From WTFY01 sp965203725 (GTDB lineage Bacteria; Pseudomonadota; Gammaproteobacteria; UBA4575), in NCBI GenBank assembly GCA_965203725.1, contig CBDBDH010000002.1:124001-188000 (forward strand): a stretch of 64,000 nt of DNA, given 5' to 3'. The notes under the pieces are model-generated. The model was not told the origin of the DNA and did not search any database. It was given only the letters and a program-made list of their open reading frames with translations. The translations under genes and the position numbers were made by a program. Below, piece by piece: positions 18,001 to 26,724 of the stretch (position 1 is the first letter of the stretch; every line of letters begins with the position of its first letter).

Positions 18001-18867
18001 ATGCTCTGCAGTATGACAGGATTTGCGCGCGTCGAGGACACATGCCAGCAGGGAACCCTGTGCTGGGAAGTGCGCTCGGTCAACCACCGTTACCTGGACA
18101 TGAATTTCCGCCTGCCGGAGGAGGTTCGCAGACTGGAGGCGCGGTTGCGCAGCCACCTTCAGAGCCGGCTCGCGCGCGGGAAAATCGACTGTGTATTCCG
18201 CTACCGAATGACGGAGTCGCAGACCGCGGCCCTGGAGTTGAACCGGCCGCTGCTGGATAGCCTGGTGCAGCAGATTCGCAAGGTGAATGAAAAGCTGCCC
18301 ATTTCCGCACCGGTCACGGCGACAGACATCCTGGCCTGGCCCGGCATGATCCAGGCGGTCGAGGATGACCGGGAAAGTTTCCATGCGGCCTGTTTCAGCC
18401 TGTTCGAGGAGGCCGTTGGCCAGCTTGTCGACATGCGTGCGGCGGAAGGTCGAAGGATCGAGAAAATATTGCAGGACAAGTGTGCAGAGGTCCAGTCGAT
18501 TGTCCGGGATGTGCGGGTTCGGCATCCCCAGGCATTGGTCTCAATCCGGGAAAAGCTGCAACAACGCATCGAGGAGTTGCTGGATGGAGTGGACCAGGCA
18601 CGTTTTGAGCAGGAACTCGTCTACCTCGCACAGAAAATGGATATCATGGAAGAGCTGGACCGCCTGGACAGCCACCTGGATGAAATGGAATCCATATTTG
18701 CATGCCAGGAAGCGACCGGCCGGCGACTGGATTTCCTCATGCAGGAATTCCACCGTGAAGCGAACACCCTGGCGTCAAAATCTGCCGACGTGGAGACCAC
18801 CCAGGCCGCGGTCGACCTGAAGGTGCTGATCGAGCAGATGCGCGAACAGGTCCAGAACGTGGAATAA
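18001..18867 (+). CDS. yicC: YicC/YloC family endoribonuclease
   Basis: A 288-residue YicC-family protein; members have been reported as endoribonucleases that act on small RNAs and mRNAs. The N-terminal MLCSMTGFAR and EVRSVNHRYLDMNFRLPEE, and the C-terminal EFHREANTLASKSADVETTQ are the two family hallmarks. Divergent from rph, as in many gammaproteobacteria. The gene is followed after 20 bases by the asparaginase-like gene where guanylate kinase (gmk) is often found; gmk is not in this window. Confidence 0.93.
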   Translation: MLCSMTGFARVEDTCQQGTLCWEVRSVNHRYLDMNFRLPEEVRRLEARLRSHLQSRLARGKIDCVFRYRMTESQTAALELNRPLLDSLVQQIRKVNEKLPISAPVTATDILAWPGMIQAVEDDRESFHAACFSLFEEAVGQLVDMRAAEGRRIEKILQDKCAEVQSIVRDVRVRHPQALVSIREKLQQRIEELLDGVDQARFEQELVYLAQKMDIMEELDRLDSHLDEMESIFACQEATGRRLDFLMQEFHREANTLASKSADVETTQAAVDLKVLIEQMREQVQNVE

Positions 18868-18887
18868 ACCGTGAGAATACAGACCCC

Positions 18888-19415
18888 ATGACAAACGAGA
18901 CCCACGCCAAAAGGCACCAGGTAAAAATTTTCTGCACGGGGGGAACGCTGGACAAGGTGTACTTCGATGCCCTGAGCGAATACCGGATCGGGGACCCCGT
19001 CGTGGGCGATATCCTCAACGAGGCCCGCGCCAGATTTCCCTTCGAGGTGCAATCCATCCTGAAAAAGGACAGCCTGGAGATCAGCCCGCAAGACCGCCGG
19101 CAGATCGTTGAGCATGTCAAGGCCGAACCCTGTACCCGCATCCTGATTACCCATGGTACGGATACCATGGTGGATACCGCGCGCTGCCTGCAGGACATCC
19201 TTGGCAAGACGATCGTACTGACGGGGGCCATGCAGCCGGCGCGGTTTCGCGATACCGATGCCATCTTCAACATCGGCTATGCCATCGCAGCCGCCCAGCA
19301 CCTTCCCCATGGGGTGTACCTGGCCATGAACGGAGAGCTTTTCACTCCGCAGTGCGTGCAAAAGAACCGCGAGGCAGGACAGTTCGAGTGGGTCCGGGAC
19401 AGCGCACAAAAATGA
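18888..19415 (+). CDS. Single-domain asparaginase family protein
   Basis: A 175-residue protein that corresponds only to the N-terminal catalytic domain of type I/II L-asparaginases. The first threonine motif is FCTGGTLDK near residue 17 and the second is LITHGTDTMVDTA, so both nucleophile/triad segments are present, but the C-terminal dimerisation domain (~150 residues) is missing. The frame ends cleanly, and short proteins of this type recur in proteobacteria, so it is probably a real small family rather than a truncated gene. Twenty bases separate it from yicC. Whether it hydrolyses asparagine is unknown. Confidence 0.8.
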   Translation: MTNETHAKRHQVKIFCTGGTLDKVYFDALSEYRIGDPVVGDILNEARARFPFEVQSILKKDSLEISPQDRRQIVEHVKAEPCTRILITHGTDTMVDTARCLQDILGKTIVLTGAMQPARFRDTDAIFNIGYAIAAAQHLPHGVYLAMNGELFTPQCVQKNREAGQFEWVRDSAQK

Positions 19416-19424
19416 CCTCCCGGC

Positions 19425-19452
19425 CTTGAAAAAGTCTTTTCAGCCCGCATCT
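19425..19452 (+). promoter_or_regulatory. Sigma-32-type heat-shock promoter
   Basis: CTTGAAA (19425-19431) and CCCGCATCT (19444-19452) are separated by 12 bases. This is close to the E. coli sigma-32 consensus (CTTGAAA and CCCCATnT, 11-16 bases apart) and lies 45 bases before the hsp20 start. It also explains the separation from the asparaginase gene, whose stop is just before it. Confidence 0.65.
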
Positions 19453-19496
19453 CTATAAGCATCTACCGTTTAAATTTTTATTTCAGGAGGTGCAAG

Positions 19497-19934
19497 ATGC
19501 TTGCAAGAAGGATATATCGTGACCCGTGGGAAACACTGCGGGACTTCCAGGGGGAAGTGGACCGAATGCTGCACGGCAGCACGGCAGGCTACACGGACAC
19601 GGCATCCGACTGGGTGCCGCCGATCGATATCAAGGAAGGTGAGGATGCCTATGAGGTCAGTGCCGATGTGCCCGGTGTGGACCCGAAGGATATCGAGGTT
19701 TCCCTTGAAGATGGCGTGTTGACTGTGAAAGGCGAGCGCAGGGCAGAAAGCCAGGACGAGAGCCTTGGCTACACCCGCACGGAGCGGGCCTACGGAAGTT
19801 TTTTCCGGCGCTTTACCCTGCCTGATACTGCCGATGCAGACAACATTTCTGCCAGAACGGAGCATGGGGTGCTCAAGCTCCATGTGCCGAAGAAGGAGAA
19901 AGCGTTACCGAAGAAGATTTCGGTGCAGGGCTGA
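19497..19934 (+). CDS. Hsp20/alpha-crystallin small heat-shock protein
   Basis: A 145-residue small heat-shock chaperone that holds unfolding proteins. The alpha-crystallin domain runs from about residue 40 (DWVPPIDIKEGEDAYEV) through the LEDGVLTVKGER strand to the TEHGVLKLHVPKKE segment; the C-terminal anchor is weak. It has a perfect AGGAGGT ribosome site 7 bases before the ATG and a sigma-32-like promoter upstream. A cbpA-type DnaJ gene follows after 92 bases, so both may be induced by heat. Confidence 0.93.
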   Translation: MLARRIYRDPWETLRDFQGEVDRMLHGSTAGYTDTASDWVPPIDIKEGEDAYEVSADVPGVDPKDIEVSLEDGVLTVKGERRAESQDESLGYTRTERAYGSFFRRFTLPDTADADNISARTEHGVLKLHVPKKEKALPKKISVQG

Positions 19935-20026
19935 GCCCGGGTACGGTCCAGCGTCTCCGGCACAACCAGAATGCCGCGGCTTGCCGCGGCATCCGGCAAG
20001 GGTTTGCCGCATAGCTTGGTGCGCGT

Positions 20027-20935
20027 ATGCAATACAAAGACTACTATGAGGTACTGGGTGTAAAGCGTGATGCAAAAGAGGCTGAAATCAAGGCCGCCTA
20101 TCGCCGCCTTGCGCGAAAATACCATCCGGATGTCAGCAAGGAACCCCATGCGGAACAGAACTTCAAGGATGTGGGCGAGGCCTATGAAGTCCTGAAGGAT
20201 CCCGAAAAACGACAGGCCTATGACCAGTTGGGTGCGAACTGGCGTGCAGGCCAGGATTTTCAGCCGCCGCCGGGCTGGCGGAACACGCATTTCACAGGCC
20301 CGGGTTTTTCACACCGCACTTTTTCACAGGCGGGATTTGAAGCCTCCGGCTTCAGCGATTTTTTTGAATCGCTGTTCGGTGAGGATTTCCTGCATGAAGC
20401 ATCGCAGAAGACCCGGGGAGTCGACCAGCGTTCAAGCCTGGAAATATCCCTGGAAGAGGCCTTCTCCGGCACGAACAGGCATGTCCGCCTGCAGGATGGA
20501 CGCAGCCTCGAGGTCAAGATTCCGCCCGGGGTGACCTCGGGGAAACGGATACGGCTTGCCGGCCAGGGCGCAGCGGGGCGCAAGGGGGGTCACCGGGGCG
20601 ATCTCTATTTTGAAGTCGTGGTTCGCCCACACAGGCTTTACCGGCTGGATGGCCGGGATGTCCTGCTGGACCTTCCGCTTTGTCCGTGGGAGGCTGCGCT
20701 GGGTGCAAGTGTCCAGGTTCCCACGCTCGGCGGCCGTGTACAGGCCCGTATACCGGACGGCTCGAAGTCGGGCAACCGGTTGCGCCTGAAAAACCGCGGC
20801 CTGCCCGGGTCCCCCGCCGGGGACCAGATTGTCACCTTGCAGATCGTTACACCCGAGGCAGGCGACGAGGCGGACCGGGAGTTCTACCGGGAGATGGCAA
20901 AGCGCTTCAAATTCAATCCGCGTGAATACTTTTAG
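20027..20935 (+). CDS. CbpA-like DnaJ (type B J-domain) co-chaperone
   Basis: A 302-residue type II DnaJ protein that stimulates DnaK ATPase. The J-domain is residues 4-69 with the HPD motif (ARKYHPDVSK); a Gly/Phe-rich linker follows (about 75-115), then two beta-sandwich substrate-binding domains (LEISLEEAFSG ... VKIPPGVTSGKRIRLAGQG). There is no cysteine-rich zinc finger, which separates it from DnaJ itself and matches CbpA. No cbpM modulator gene follows. It sits between hsp20 and a DegQ-type protease, making a small protein-quality-control group. Confidence 0.9.
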   Translation: MQYKDYYEVLGVKRDAKEAEIKAAYRRLARKYHPDVSKEPHAEQNFKDVGEAYEVLKDPEKRQAYDQLGANWRAGQDFQPPPGWRNTHFTGPGFSHRTFSQAGFEASGFSDFFESLFGEDFLHEASQKTRGVDQRSSLEISLEEAFSGTNRHVRLQDGRSLEVKIPPGVTSGKRIRLAGQGAAGRKGGHRGDLYFEVVVRPHRLYRLDGRDVLLDLPLCPWEAALGASVQVPTLGGRVQARIPDGSKSGNRLRLKNRGLPGSPAGDQIVTLQIVTPEAGDEADREFYREMAKRFKFNPREYF

Positions 20936-20995
20936 CCGTGTTTGCCCGTATAATCTTGGCCGGTTATCTTTCCGGGACATTCGGGTTCAATAATT

Positions 20996-22342
20996 ATGCT
21001 TAAGACAATGTTTCGAACGTTTGCGGCGACCGTCCTGCTGGGGGCCATTGCATTGGCCGCCCTGGCTGTCGGCCCAGACAGCCAGACCCTGCCGACCCTG
21101 GCGCCGATGCTGGAGAAGACGACTTCTGCGGTGGTCAATATTTCGACGACGGGCAAGGTGGTGGTGCGCGATCCTTTCTTTGATGACCCCTTCTTTCGAA
21201 GGTTTTTCGATGTGCCCAGGCAGCGGCGCGAGAGACGCATTTCCGGTTTGGGTTCGGGCGTCATCTTTGATGCCGACGACGGCTATATCGTGACCAATTC
21301 GCACGTGATCGACAAGGCCGAGGATATCGTGGTCACCCTGGAGAATGGACAGCGCTTTGATGCCACCGTCATCGGCAAGGACCCGGGCGCTGACATTGCC
21401 GTGATCCAGGTCGAGGCAGACAGCTTGACGGAAATCCCCCTGGGGGATTCGGACGAGCTGCGACAGGGCGATTTCGTGGTGGCCATCGGCAATCCATTCG
21501 GTTTGGGCCAGACGGTCACTTCCGGGATTGTCAGTGCCCTTGGGCGCAGCGGGCTTGGCATCGAGTCGTATGAAGACTTCATCCAGACGGACGCCTCCAT
21601 CAATCCCGGAAATTCGGGGGGAGCCCTGGTCAACTTGCGCGGGGAACTGATCGGGATCAACACTGCCATTTACGGATCGGGAGGCAATATCGGGATCGGC
21701 TTCGCCATCCCTGTCAACATGGCCAAGCAGATTACTTCCCAGCTGATCGAACACGGTGAAGTCCGGCGTGGCCGGCTGGGGTTTGTGGTGCAGGACCTGA
21801 CTCCTGAACTGGCCGAAGCGTTTGGAGTGGCTCACAAGAAAGGTGTGGTGGTCGCACGCGTGGAGGCGAAGTCTCCTGCGCAAAAAGCAGACATAAGAGT
21901 CGGGGATGTCATTGTCACGGTGAACGGGCGCGAAGTGGAAAATTCTGCGCAAGTGCGCAATGAAATTGGATTGCTGCGTGTGGGTGCGAAGGTCAGGATC
22001 GAGGTATTGCGGGACGGCAAGCCCCGCACCCTGACGGCATCGGTGGGCAAGCACCTGAAACAGACCGTCAGCGGAAAATCGTTGAGCGACAAGCTGGCGG
22101 GTGCCAAGCTCAGTGAGGCCACGGAAGATCCTTCACGCGGAACCGCGGCGGGCATCCAGGTGGTCGAGGCGGGCGGCCGGGCGGCCGCCGCCGGGATCCG
22201 CAAAGGGGATATCATCATCAGCGTGAACAAGAAGCGGGTAAAGACAGTTCGGGAAATGAAGGCCGCGATCCAGAAAAACCCCAAAACGCTGTTGCTGAAT
22301 ATTCAGCGTGAGAGGCGCGGCCTGTTCATCCTGATCCGCTGA
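20996..22342 (+). CDS. DegQ/DegP-type periplasmic serine protease (Do family)
   Basis: A 448-residue HtrA protease. It has an N-terminal signal sequence (about residues 1-26), a trypsin-like domain with the triad H103 (TNSHVIDKA), D133 (GADIAVIQ) and S207 (NPGNSGGALV), and two PDZ domains (about 265-350 and 365-448). The short Q-linker between residues 58 and 80 and total length fit DegQ better than DegP. A perfect TATAAT at 20949-20954 upstream could be a -10 element, but a -35 match is weak. Downstream partner genes are absent. Confidence 0.92.
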   Translation: MLKTMFRTFAATVLLGAIALAALAVGPDSQTLPTLAPMLEKTTSAVVNISTTGKVVVRDPFFDDPFFRRFFDVPRQRRERRISGLGSGVIFDADDGYIVTNSHVIDKAEDIVVTLENGQRFDATVIGKDPGADIAVIQVEADSLTEIPLGDSDELRQGDFVVAIGNPFGLGQTVTSGIVSALGRSGLGIESYEDFIQTDASINPGNSGGALVNLRGELIGINTAIYGSGGNIGIGFAIPVNMAKQITSQLIEHGEVRRGRLGFVVQDLTPELAEAFGVAHKKGVVVARVEAKSPAQKADIRVGDVIVTVNGREVENSAQVRNEIGLLRVGAKVRIEVLRDGKPRTLTASVGKHLKQTVSGKSLSDKLAGAKLSEATEDPSRGTAAGIQVVEAGGRAAAAGIRKGDIIISVNKKRVKTVREMKAAIQKNPKTLLLNIQRERRGLFILIR

Positions 22343-22388
22343 CGGCCGATACGGCAAGCCCCTGAAGCACAGGCCTGTGCTGCGCAGG

Positions 22389-22622
22389 TCATCCCCCCGT
22401 GACCGGTGGGAAGAACGCTACCTCGTCGCCGTCGTGGACCACCCGTGTGAAGTCCGCATATTCCTGGTTGATGGCGACCAGCACCCGTTCGGGGCGCTGC
22501 ATGCCACTCGTCGTCTGTTGCCAGATCTCTTCCACGGTGGCCTGGCCGGTGATCGAGATCTCATCGCTGGACCGCCCAATCGTTTCCCGCAGGCTGGCAA
22601 AATACTTTACATGGACGGACAT
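22389..22622 (-). CDS. moaD: Molybdopterin synthase sulfur-carrier subunit
   Basis: A 77-residue ubiquitin-fold sulfur carrier that delivers thiocarboxylate sulfur to MoaE for molybdopterin synthesis. The C-terminal Gly-Gly (FFPPVTGG) is intact, the site of adenylation by MoeB. The family start MSVHVKYFASLRE is at 22622; the longer frame to 22670 has no homology. Divergent from moaC, with 90 bases between the starts; moaE, moaA and moeB are not in the window. Confidence 0.9.
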   Translation of the reverse strand: MSVHVKYFASLRETIGRSSDEISITGQATVEEIWQQTTSGMQRPERVLVAINQEYADFTRVVHDGDEVAFFPPVTGG

Positions 22623-22712
22623 TGGCTGTATGTCAGTATTTGTTCGACAATATGAAAGAATGGCTTGCACAGAATAGTACCATCACTGTCTGGGCAAGAT
22701 GGAGTCGATGAC

Positions 22713-23195
22713 GTGGATAAACTTACACATTTCAACGCTGCCGGAGAGGCGCACATGGTCAATATCGGTGAAAAACCGGTGGCCCGTCGCATTGCGGTGG
22801 CCGATGGGCGGATCTGCATGCAGCCGGACACGCTGCAGCAAATACAAGCTGGCGGCCATGCCAAGGGTGACGTGCTGGGCATTGCGCGGATTGCCGGCAT
22901 TGCCGGTGCAAAAAAAACCCCGGACCTGGTTCCCTTGTGCCACGTGATTCCGCTGACCTCGGTGCAGATCGAGTTTGTCGTCGAGGACATCACGCCGGGC
23001 GTGTACTGCAAGGCCACTGTGGAAACGCTGGGTCAAACGGGCGCGGAAATGGAAGCCCTCACTGCCGTGCAAATTGCGTTGCTGACCATCTACGACATGT
23101 GCAAGGCCAGTGACCGCGGCATGACCATGCAGGCCATCGGGCTGGTCAGCAAATCCGGCGGCAAATCCGGGCTGTGGGAACGTGACCGGCAGTGA
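22713..23195 (+). CDS. moaC: Cyclic pyranopterin monophosphate synthase
   Basis: A 160-residue MoaC, which with MoaA converts GTP to cyclic pyranopterin monophosphate, the first step of molybdenum cofactor synthesis. Conserved segments: LTHFNAAGEAHMVNIG, GIAGAKKTPDLVPLCHVIPL, GAEMEALTAVQIALLTIYDMCK and LVSKSGGKSG. The start is set at a GTG (22713) with GGAG 8 bases before it, because the family begins right there; an in-frame ATG at 22665 would add 16 unrelated residues. Confidence 0.93.
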   Translation: MDKLTHFNAAGEAHMVNIGEKPVARRIAVADGRICMQPDTLQQIQAGGHAKGDVLGIARIAGIAGAKKTPDLVPLCHVIPLTSVQIEFVVEDITPGVYCKATVETLGQTGAEMEALTAVQIALLTIYDMCKASDRGMTMQAIGLVSKSGGKSGLWERDRQ

Positions 23196-23267
23196 GATTG
23201 GTCCAGCAGGTTCCCGGCGCGGGCCCTTGCAGGATATCACCCGTTCAAGCAGTCCCGGCGGGCAGTC

Positions 23268-24311
23268 GTGAGCCGCGATTTCAGCGACCGGGTTCTCGCC
23301 TGGTTTGATCAGCACGGCCGCAAGAACCTGCCCTGGCAGCGCGATCGCGATCCATACCGGATCTGGGTGTCGGAAATCATGCTGCAGCAGACGCGTGTGG
23401 ACACGGTGATTCCCTACTATGAAAAATTCACACGACGCTTTCCGGGCGTGCAGGAACTGGCAGCGGCAGGGATCGACGAGGTGCTGCATTACTGGACAGG
23501 CCTGGGGTACTACGCGCGTGCACGCAACATGCACAAAACCGCGCAAAAACTTTGCGAACAGTATCAGGGAAGGTTCCCTGAAGACATAGTGGCCATGAAG
23601 GCACTGCCGGGCGTCGGGCGTTCCACGGCGGCTGCGATCCTGGCACTGGGCTTTGGCCGGCGTCATGCCATACTGGATGGGAACGTAAAACGTGTGTTGG
23701 CAAGATATTTTGCAGTGGAAGGGTGGCCGGGTGAGACCCGGGTGGAGAAGCAGCTCTGGGCGCATGCGGAGTCACTGCTGCCACAGCATCGTCTTGCAGA
23801 CTATACGCAGGCCATGATGGACCTCGGTGCCACACTGTGCACCCGTGCGCGACCGGCCTGTCTGCTGTGCCCGGTTCGCGGCAGCTGTCTTGCCTCTGGA
23901 CAAGGCCGCCAACACGAGCTGCCTGCACCCCGGCCATCCCGTGATCTGCCGCAACGGGATGTACACATCGTGCTGGTCAGGAACCAGGAGGATGCCGTGT
24001 GGCTGGAAAAACGTCCTCCTACCGGGATCTGGGGTGGACTCTACAGTTTCCCGGAATTCGAGGATGAAGCCGATGCGCAGCAGTGGCTGGACAAGACGTG
24101 TAAAACCGATAACCTGGCAACAGAGACGTTGCCTGTGATCACACATACCTTCTCGCACTTCCGGCTTCACATGTACCCGACGATGGTGAAGATCGACCAC
24201 AACCCCATTGGTGTAATGGAAGATGATGCCGGGGTTTGGTATAAAGCCACCGGTGAAAAGATCGGCCTGGCAGCCCCTGTCAGCAAGGCCTTGCAACAAG
24301 TAACGAGATGA
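23268..24311 (+). CDS. mutY: A/G-specific adenine DNA glycosylase
   Basis: A 347-residue MutY that removes adenine mispaired with 8-oxoguanine. The helix-hairpin-helix is LPGVGRSTAAAILAL, with the catalytic Asp in AILDGNVKRVL. The [4Fe-4S] loop C-x6-C-x2-C-x5-C is intact (CTRARPACLLCPVRGSC), and a NUDIX-like 8-oxoG recognition domain forms the C-terminal third. Starts with GTG. The stop overlaps the first possible start of yggX (ATGA), the usual mutY-yggX pair. Confidence 0.95.
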   Translation: MSRDFSDRVLAWFDQHGRKNLPWQRDRDPYRIWVSEIMLQQTRVDTVIPYYEKFTRRFPGVQELAAAGIDEVLHYWTGLGYYARARNMHKTAQKLCEQYQGRFPEDIVAMKALPGVGRSTAAAILALGFGRRHAILDGNVKRVLARYFAVEGWPGETRVEKQLWAHAESLLPQHRLADYTQAMMDLGATLCTRARPACLLCPVRGSCLASGQGRQHELPAPRPSRDLPQRDVHIVLVRNQEDAVWLEKRPPTGIWGGLYSFPEFEDEADAQQWLDKTCKTDNLATETLPVITHTFSHFRLHMYPTMVKIDHNPIGVMEDDAGVWYKATGEKIGLAAPVSKALQQVTR

Positions 24312-24328
24312 ACGAAAGGAAAACCGGC

Positions 24329-24604
24329 ATGACGCGCATGGTCCAATGTGTAAAGCTTCACAAGGAAGCGGAAGGGCTCGAATACATGCCTTACCCGGGC
24401 GAGCTGGGGCAAAAGATATACGACAATGTCTCCAAGGAAGGGTGGCAGCAGTGGGTGGGCCATCAAACCATGCTGATGAACGAATACAGGTTGACCCCGG
24501 TTGATCCCAAGGCACGTAAATTCCTGGAAGAGGAAATGGAAAAATTCTTTTTTGGCGAAGGCTCGGCCAAACCCAAGGAATTCGTGGAGCCTGACAATCA
24601 GTAA
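24329..24604 (+). CDS. yggX: YggX, oxidative damage protection / Fe(II)-trafficking protein
   Basis: A 91-residue YggX, a small protein linked to protection of Fe-S clusters and iron handling. MTRMVQCVKLHKEAEGLEYMPYPGELG and WVGHQTMLMNEYRL fit the family, including the N-terminal cysteine (C7). The ATG at 24329 aligns with family N-termini and has AAAGGAAAA upstream; a start at 24308, overlapping the mutY stop, is possible and would add 7 residues. Confidence 0.93.
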   Translation: MTRMVQCVKLHKEAEGLEYMPYPGELGQKIYDNVSKEGWQQWVGHQTMLMNEYRLTPVDPKARKFLEEEMEKFFFGEGSAKPKEFVEPDNQ

Positions 24605-24687
24605 CAGACAGCAGGTCGAAGCCTGTGCGGATCTCCTTACCATTGGAAGGCCCTAAGCCACAGTCTTGAAACAGACCCTCCAGTCCT

Positions 24688-24763
24688 GGCCAGGTAGCTC
24701 AGTCGGTAGAGCAGTGGACTGAAAATCCTCGTGTCGGTGGTTCGATTCCGCCCCTGGCCACCA
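24688..24763 (+). tRNA. tRNA-Phe (GAA)
   Basis: A 76-base tRNA, with CCA encoded. The acceptor GGCCAGG pairs fully with CCTGGCC; the D-stem GCTC/GAGC and T-stem GGTGG/CCGCC with the TTCGATT loop are normal; the anticodon loop CTGAAAA gives GAA for phenylalanine. The anticodon stem GTGGA/TCCTC has a T-T mismatch at the second pair (positions 28 and 42), where G-A-G-G-A would be expected. Everything else looks functional. Confidence 0.93.
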
Positions 24764-24841
24764 TCTTCAACCGCAGGAAATTTCTGTTTTCAATTGAGTG
24801 TCGTGCGGTACACTTTTGCCATGCCCATACTGGAGTAGCCC

Positions 24842-25744
24842 ATGGCGCCTCCCGCCGACCCCCCTTCGGACCCCTGTGATACAGCTGCCCGCAGGCACGA
24901 CCCGACTTCCCATGACATGCCACGGGTCCGCGACCCGCACCGGTTTATCAATGACCTTGACCCCGATGCGATCAACGGCCTGATCGACCGACTCGAGAGT
25001 CGCGGTAAGGAGCATGCCTTTACCTGCTTGTTCAAGGACTATGCGTCCAAACTTGGTTTGTCCAAAAATGCCAAGGTGCTTGAGATCGGTTCAGGGACCG
25101 GTGTCATTGCACGTCTGCTTGCCTCCATGACGGACAAGGAAATCCATATTACAGGCATAGATCAGAGTCCGGCCTTGGTAGAGGTCGCCAGGCAGTTCGC
25201 AGCTCATGAGGAGTTTGAAGACAGACTGATGTTCAAGGTGGAAGATGCGCATGCCCTGCAGTCCGCATCCGGGTACTTCGATGCCGTGATCGCACACACG
25301 GTAATCAGCCACGTCACGGATCCTGCAACGGTTCTGAAAGAAGCCTGCCGTGTCCTGAAACCCAAAGGCACTCTGGTGGTTTTTGATGGCGACTACGCAT
25401 CGCTGACCTACGGGTTTGATGATGTCGAGATGGGTCGGCGTGTGGACTGGGCGCTGGCTCGCACGGTCTTCAACAACCCCGTGGTCATGAGGCACATGTC
25501 CGAGCTGCTCGTGACCGCAGGTTTCGAGTTGACCGAAATCCTCGCCGACCTGGTGTCAGAAATCGGGCAGGGGAGCTATTTTCGCAGCATGGCCGATACC
25601 TACGCTCCCTTGATGGCGGAGTCCGGCCTCGTGCCGAAGGCGGACATAGACAGGTGGATCAAGGCGCAGCACCGGGCGATCGAGGAGCATCGTTTCTTTG
25701 CCTCGTGCAACTACTACAGTTTCATTGCCCGCCGCCTCGGCTGA
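24842..25744 (+). CDS. Class I SAM-dependent methyltransferase
   Basis: A 300-residue methyltransferase of the UbiE/Methyltransf_11-like group. Motif I is VLEIGSGTGVIARLL (about residue 80), motif II region HITGIDQSP, and the post-motif region reads FDAVIAHTVISHVTDPATVLKEACRVLKPKGTL in pieces. The first ~35 residues are proline- and aspartate-rich and not conserved. Start has GGAG 7 bases upstream. Substrate is not predictable. It stands alone between tRNA-Phe and a phosphoesterase. Confidence 0.8.
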   Translation: MAPPADPPSDPCDTAARRHDPTSHDMPRVRDPHRFINDLDPDAINGLIDRLESRGKEHAFTCLFKDYASKLGLSKNAKVLEIGSGTGVIARLLASMTDKEIHITGIDQSPALVEVARQFAAHEEFEDRLMFKVEDAHALQSASGYFDAVIAHTVISHVTDPATVLKEACRVLKPKGTLVVFDGDYASLTYGFDDVEMGRRVDWALARTVFNNPVVMRHMSELLVTAGFELTEILADLVSEIGQGSYFRSMADTYAPLMAESGLVPKADIDRWIKAQHRAIEEHRFFASCNYYSFIARRLG

Positions 25745-25930
25745 AAAGAGTACCTGCTTCCCGTACCGGTTCAGCAGGCATGTGCCCACCCGGGGCCATG
25801 GATGCATGCGGATGTCCGGGATTTTCCCGATTCCCGGCCAGCCACCCGGCTGACTCGCAAAATGGGTATCGGTCCAAATGCAGGAATGTAGTAGTGTGGT
25901 GTGCCTGAATTTTCCTGCAGCCGCCTGATA

Positions 25931-26674
25931 ATGAAAATCCATATCCTGAATGACCTGCACATTGAATTTGAAGACTTCAAGCCGCCGGCAACGCGTGCAG
26001 ATGTCGTGGTGCTGGCGGGTGATATCGGAGTCGGGCTGGGAGGCTTGCACTGGGCACAGAAGCAGTTTCCCGACCGGCCCGTGATCTACGTGCCGGGCAA
26101 CCACGAGTACTATCGAAACAACACGGGCCTGATCGATGAACTGAAGGCGGGGGCCTTGCAGAACGTGCATGTCCTGAACGATGACCAGGTGGTGATCGAC
26201 GGGGTGCGATTCCTGGGCAGCACCCTGTGGACCGACTTTGCCTTGCTGGGCCCGCAAATGCAGGTGTCAGCCATGCTTGCGGCGCGACAGTACATGACGG
26301 ACTTTGCGGTCATCAGGCATGGGAACCGCGGTTTTACGCCCCGGGATGCCCAGCGGCTGCACACCGACAGCCGGGCTTGGCTGAGCTCCAGGCTGGCGCA
26401 GCCCTTCAGCGGCAAAACGGTGGTGGTGACTCACCACGCACCTTCATCGCGATCGATTTCCCGACGCTACGTGGGCGACCCCTTGTCGCCTGCCTTTGCC
26501 AGCGACCTGGAAGGCCTGATGGGTGAGCGCCGGGCCGTCCTGTGGGTCCATGGGCATGTCCACGATTCCTTTGATTATGCGGTCGATGGCACCCGGGTGG
26601 TTTGCAATCCCCGGGGTTATGCGCCTAGCGCCCTGAACCAGGATTTCGTTCCGGACAAGGTGGTCGCGCTATAA
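25931..26674 (+). CDS. Calcineurin-like metallophosphoesterase
   Basis: A 247-residue metallophosphoesterase. The dimetal motifs are visible: LNDLHIEF (D-x-H), VLAGDIGVG (G-D), VPGNHEYYR (GNHE), VVTHHAPS (H) and WVHGHVHDSF (GHxH). It belongs to the cytosolic YjaP/'metallophosphatase' type; substrate unknown. ATG at 25931 is chosen because the first beta strand (MKIHILNDLH) starts there. Confidence 0.85.
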   Translation: MKIHILNDLHIEFEDFKPPATRADVVVLAGDIGVGLGGLHWAQKQFPDRPVIYVPGNHEYYRNNTGLIDELKAGALQNVHVLNDDQVVIDGVRFLGSTLWTDFALLGPQMQVSAMLAARQYMTDFAVIRHGNRGFTPRDAQRLHTDSRAWLSSRLAQPFSGKTVVVTHHAPSSRSISRRYVGDPLSPAFASDLEGLMGERRAVLWVHGHVHDSFDYAVDGTRVVCNPRGYAPSALNQDFVPDKVVAL

Positions 26675-26724
26675 GTCGCAGTCGGACTGCCGGTTCTGCC
26701 GGGCCCCGGCCCGGTATCGCCGGC

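Noticed and set aside
20987..22054. A 355-codon minus-strand frame opposite the DegQ-type protease
   Set aside because: The plus strand has an intact His-Asp-Ser triad and PDZ domains; the minus frame is a shadow.
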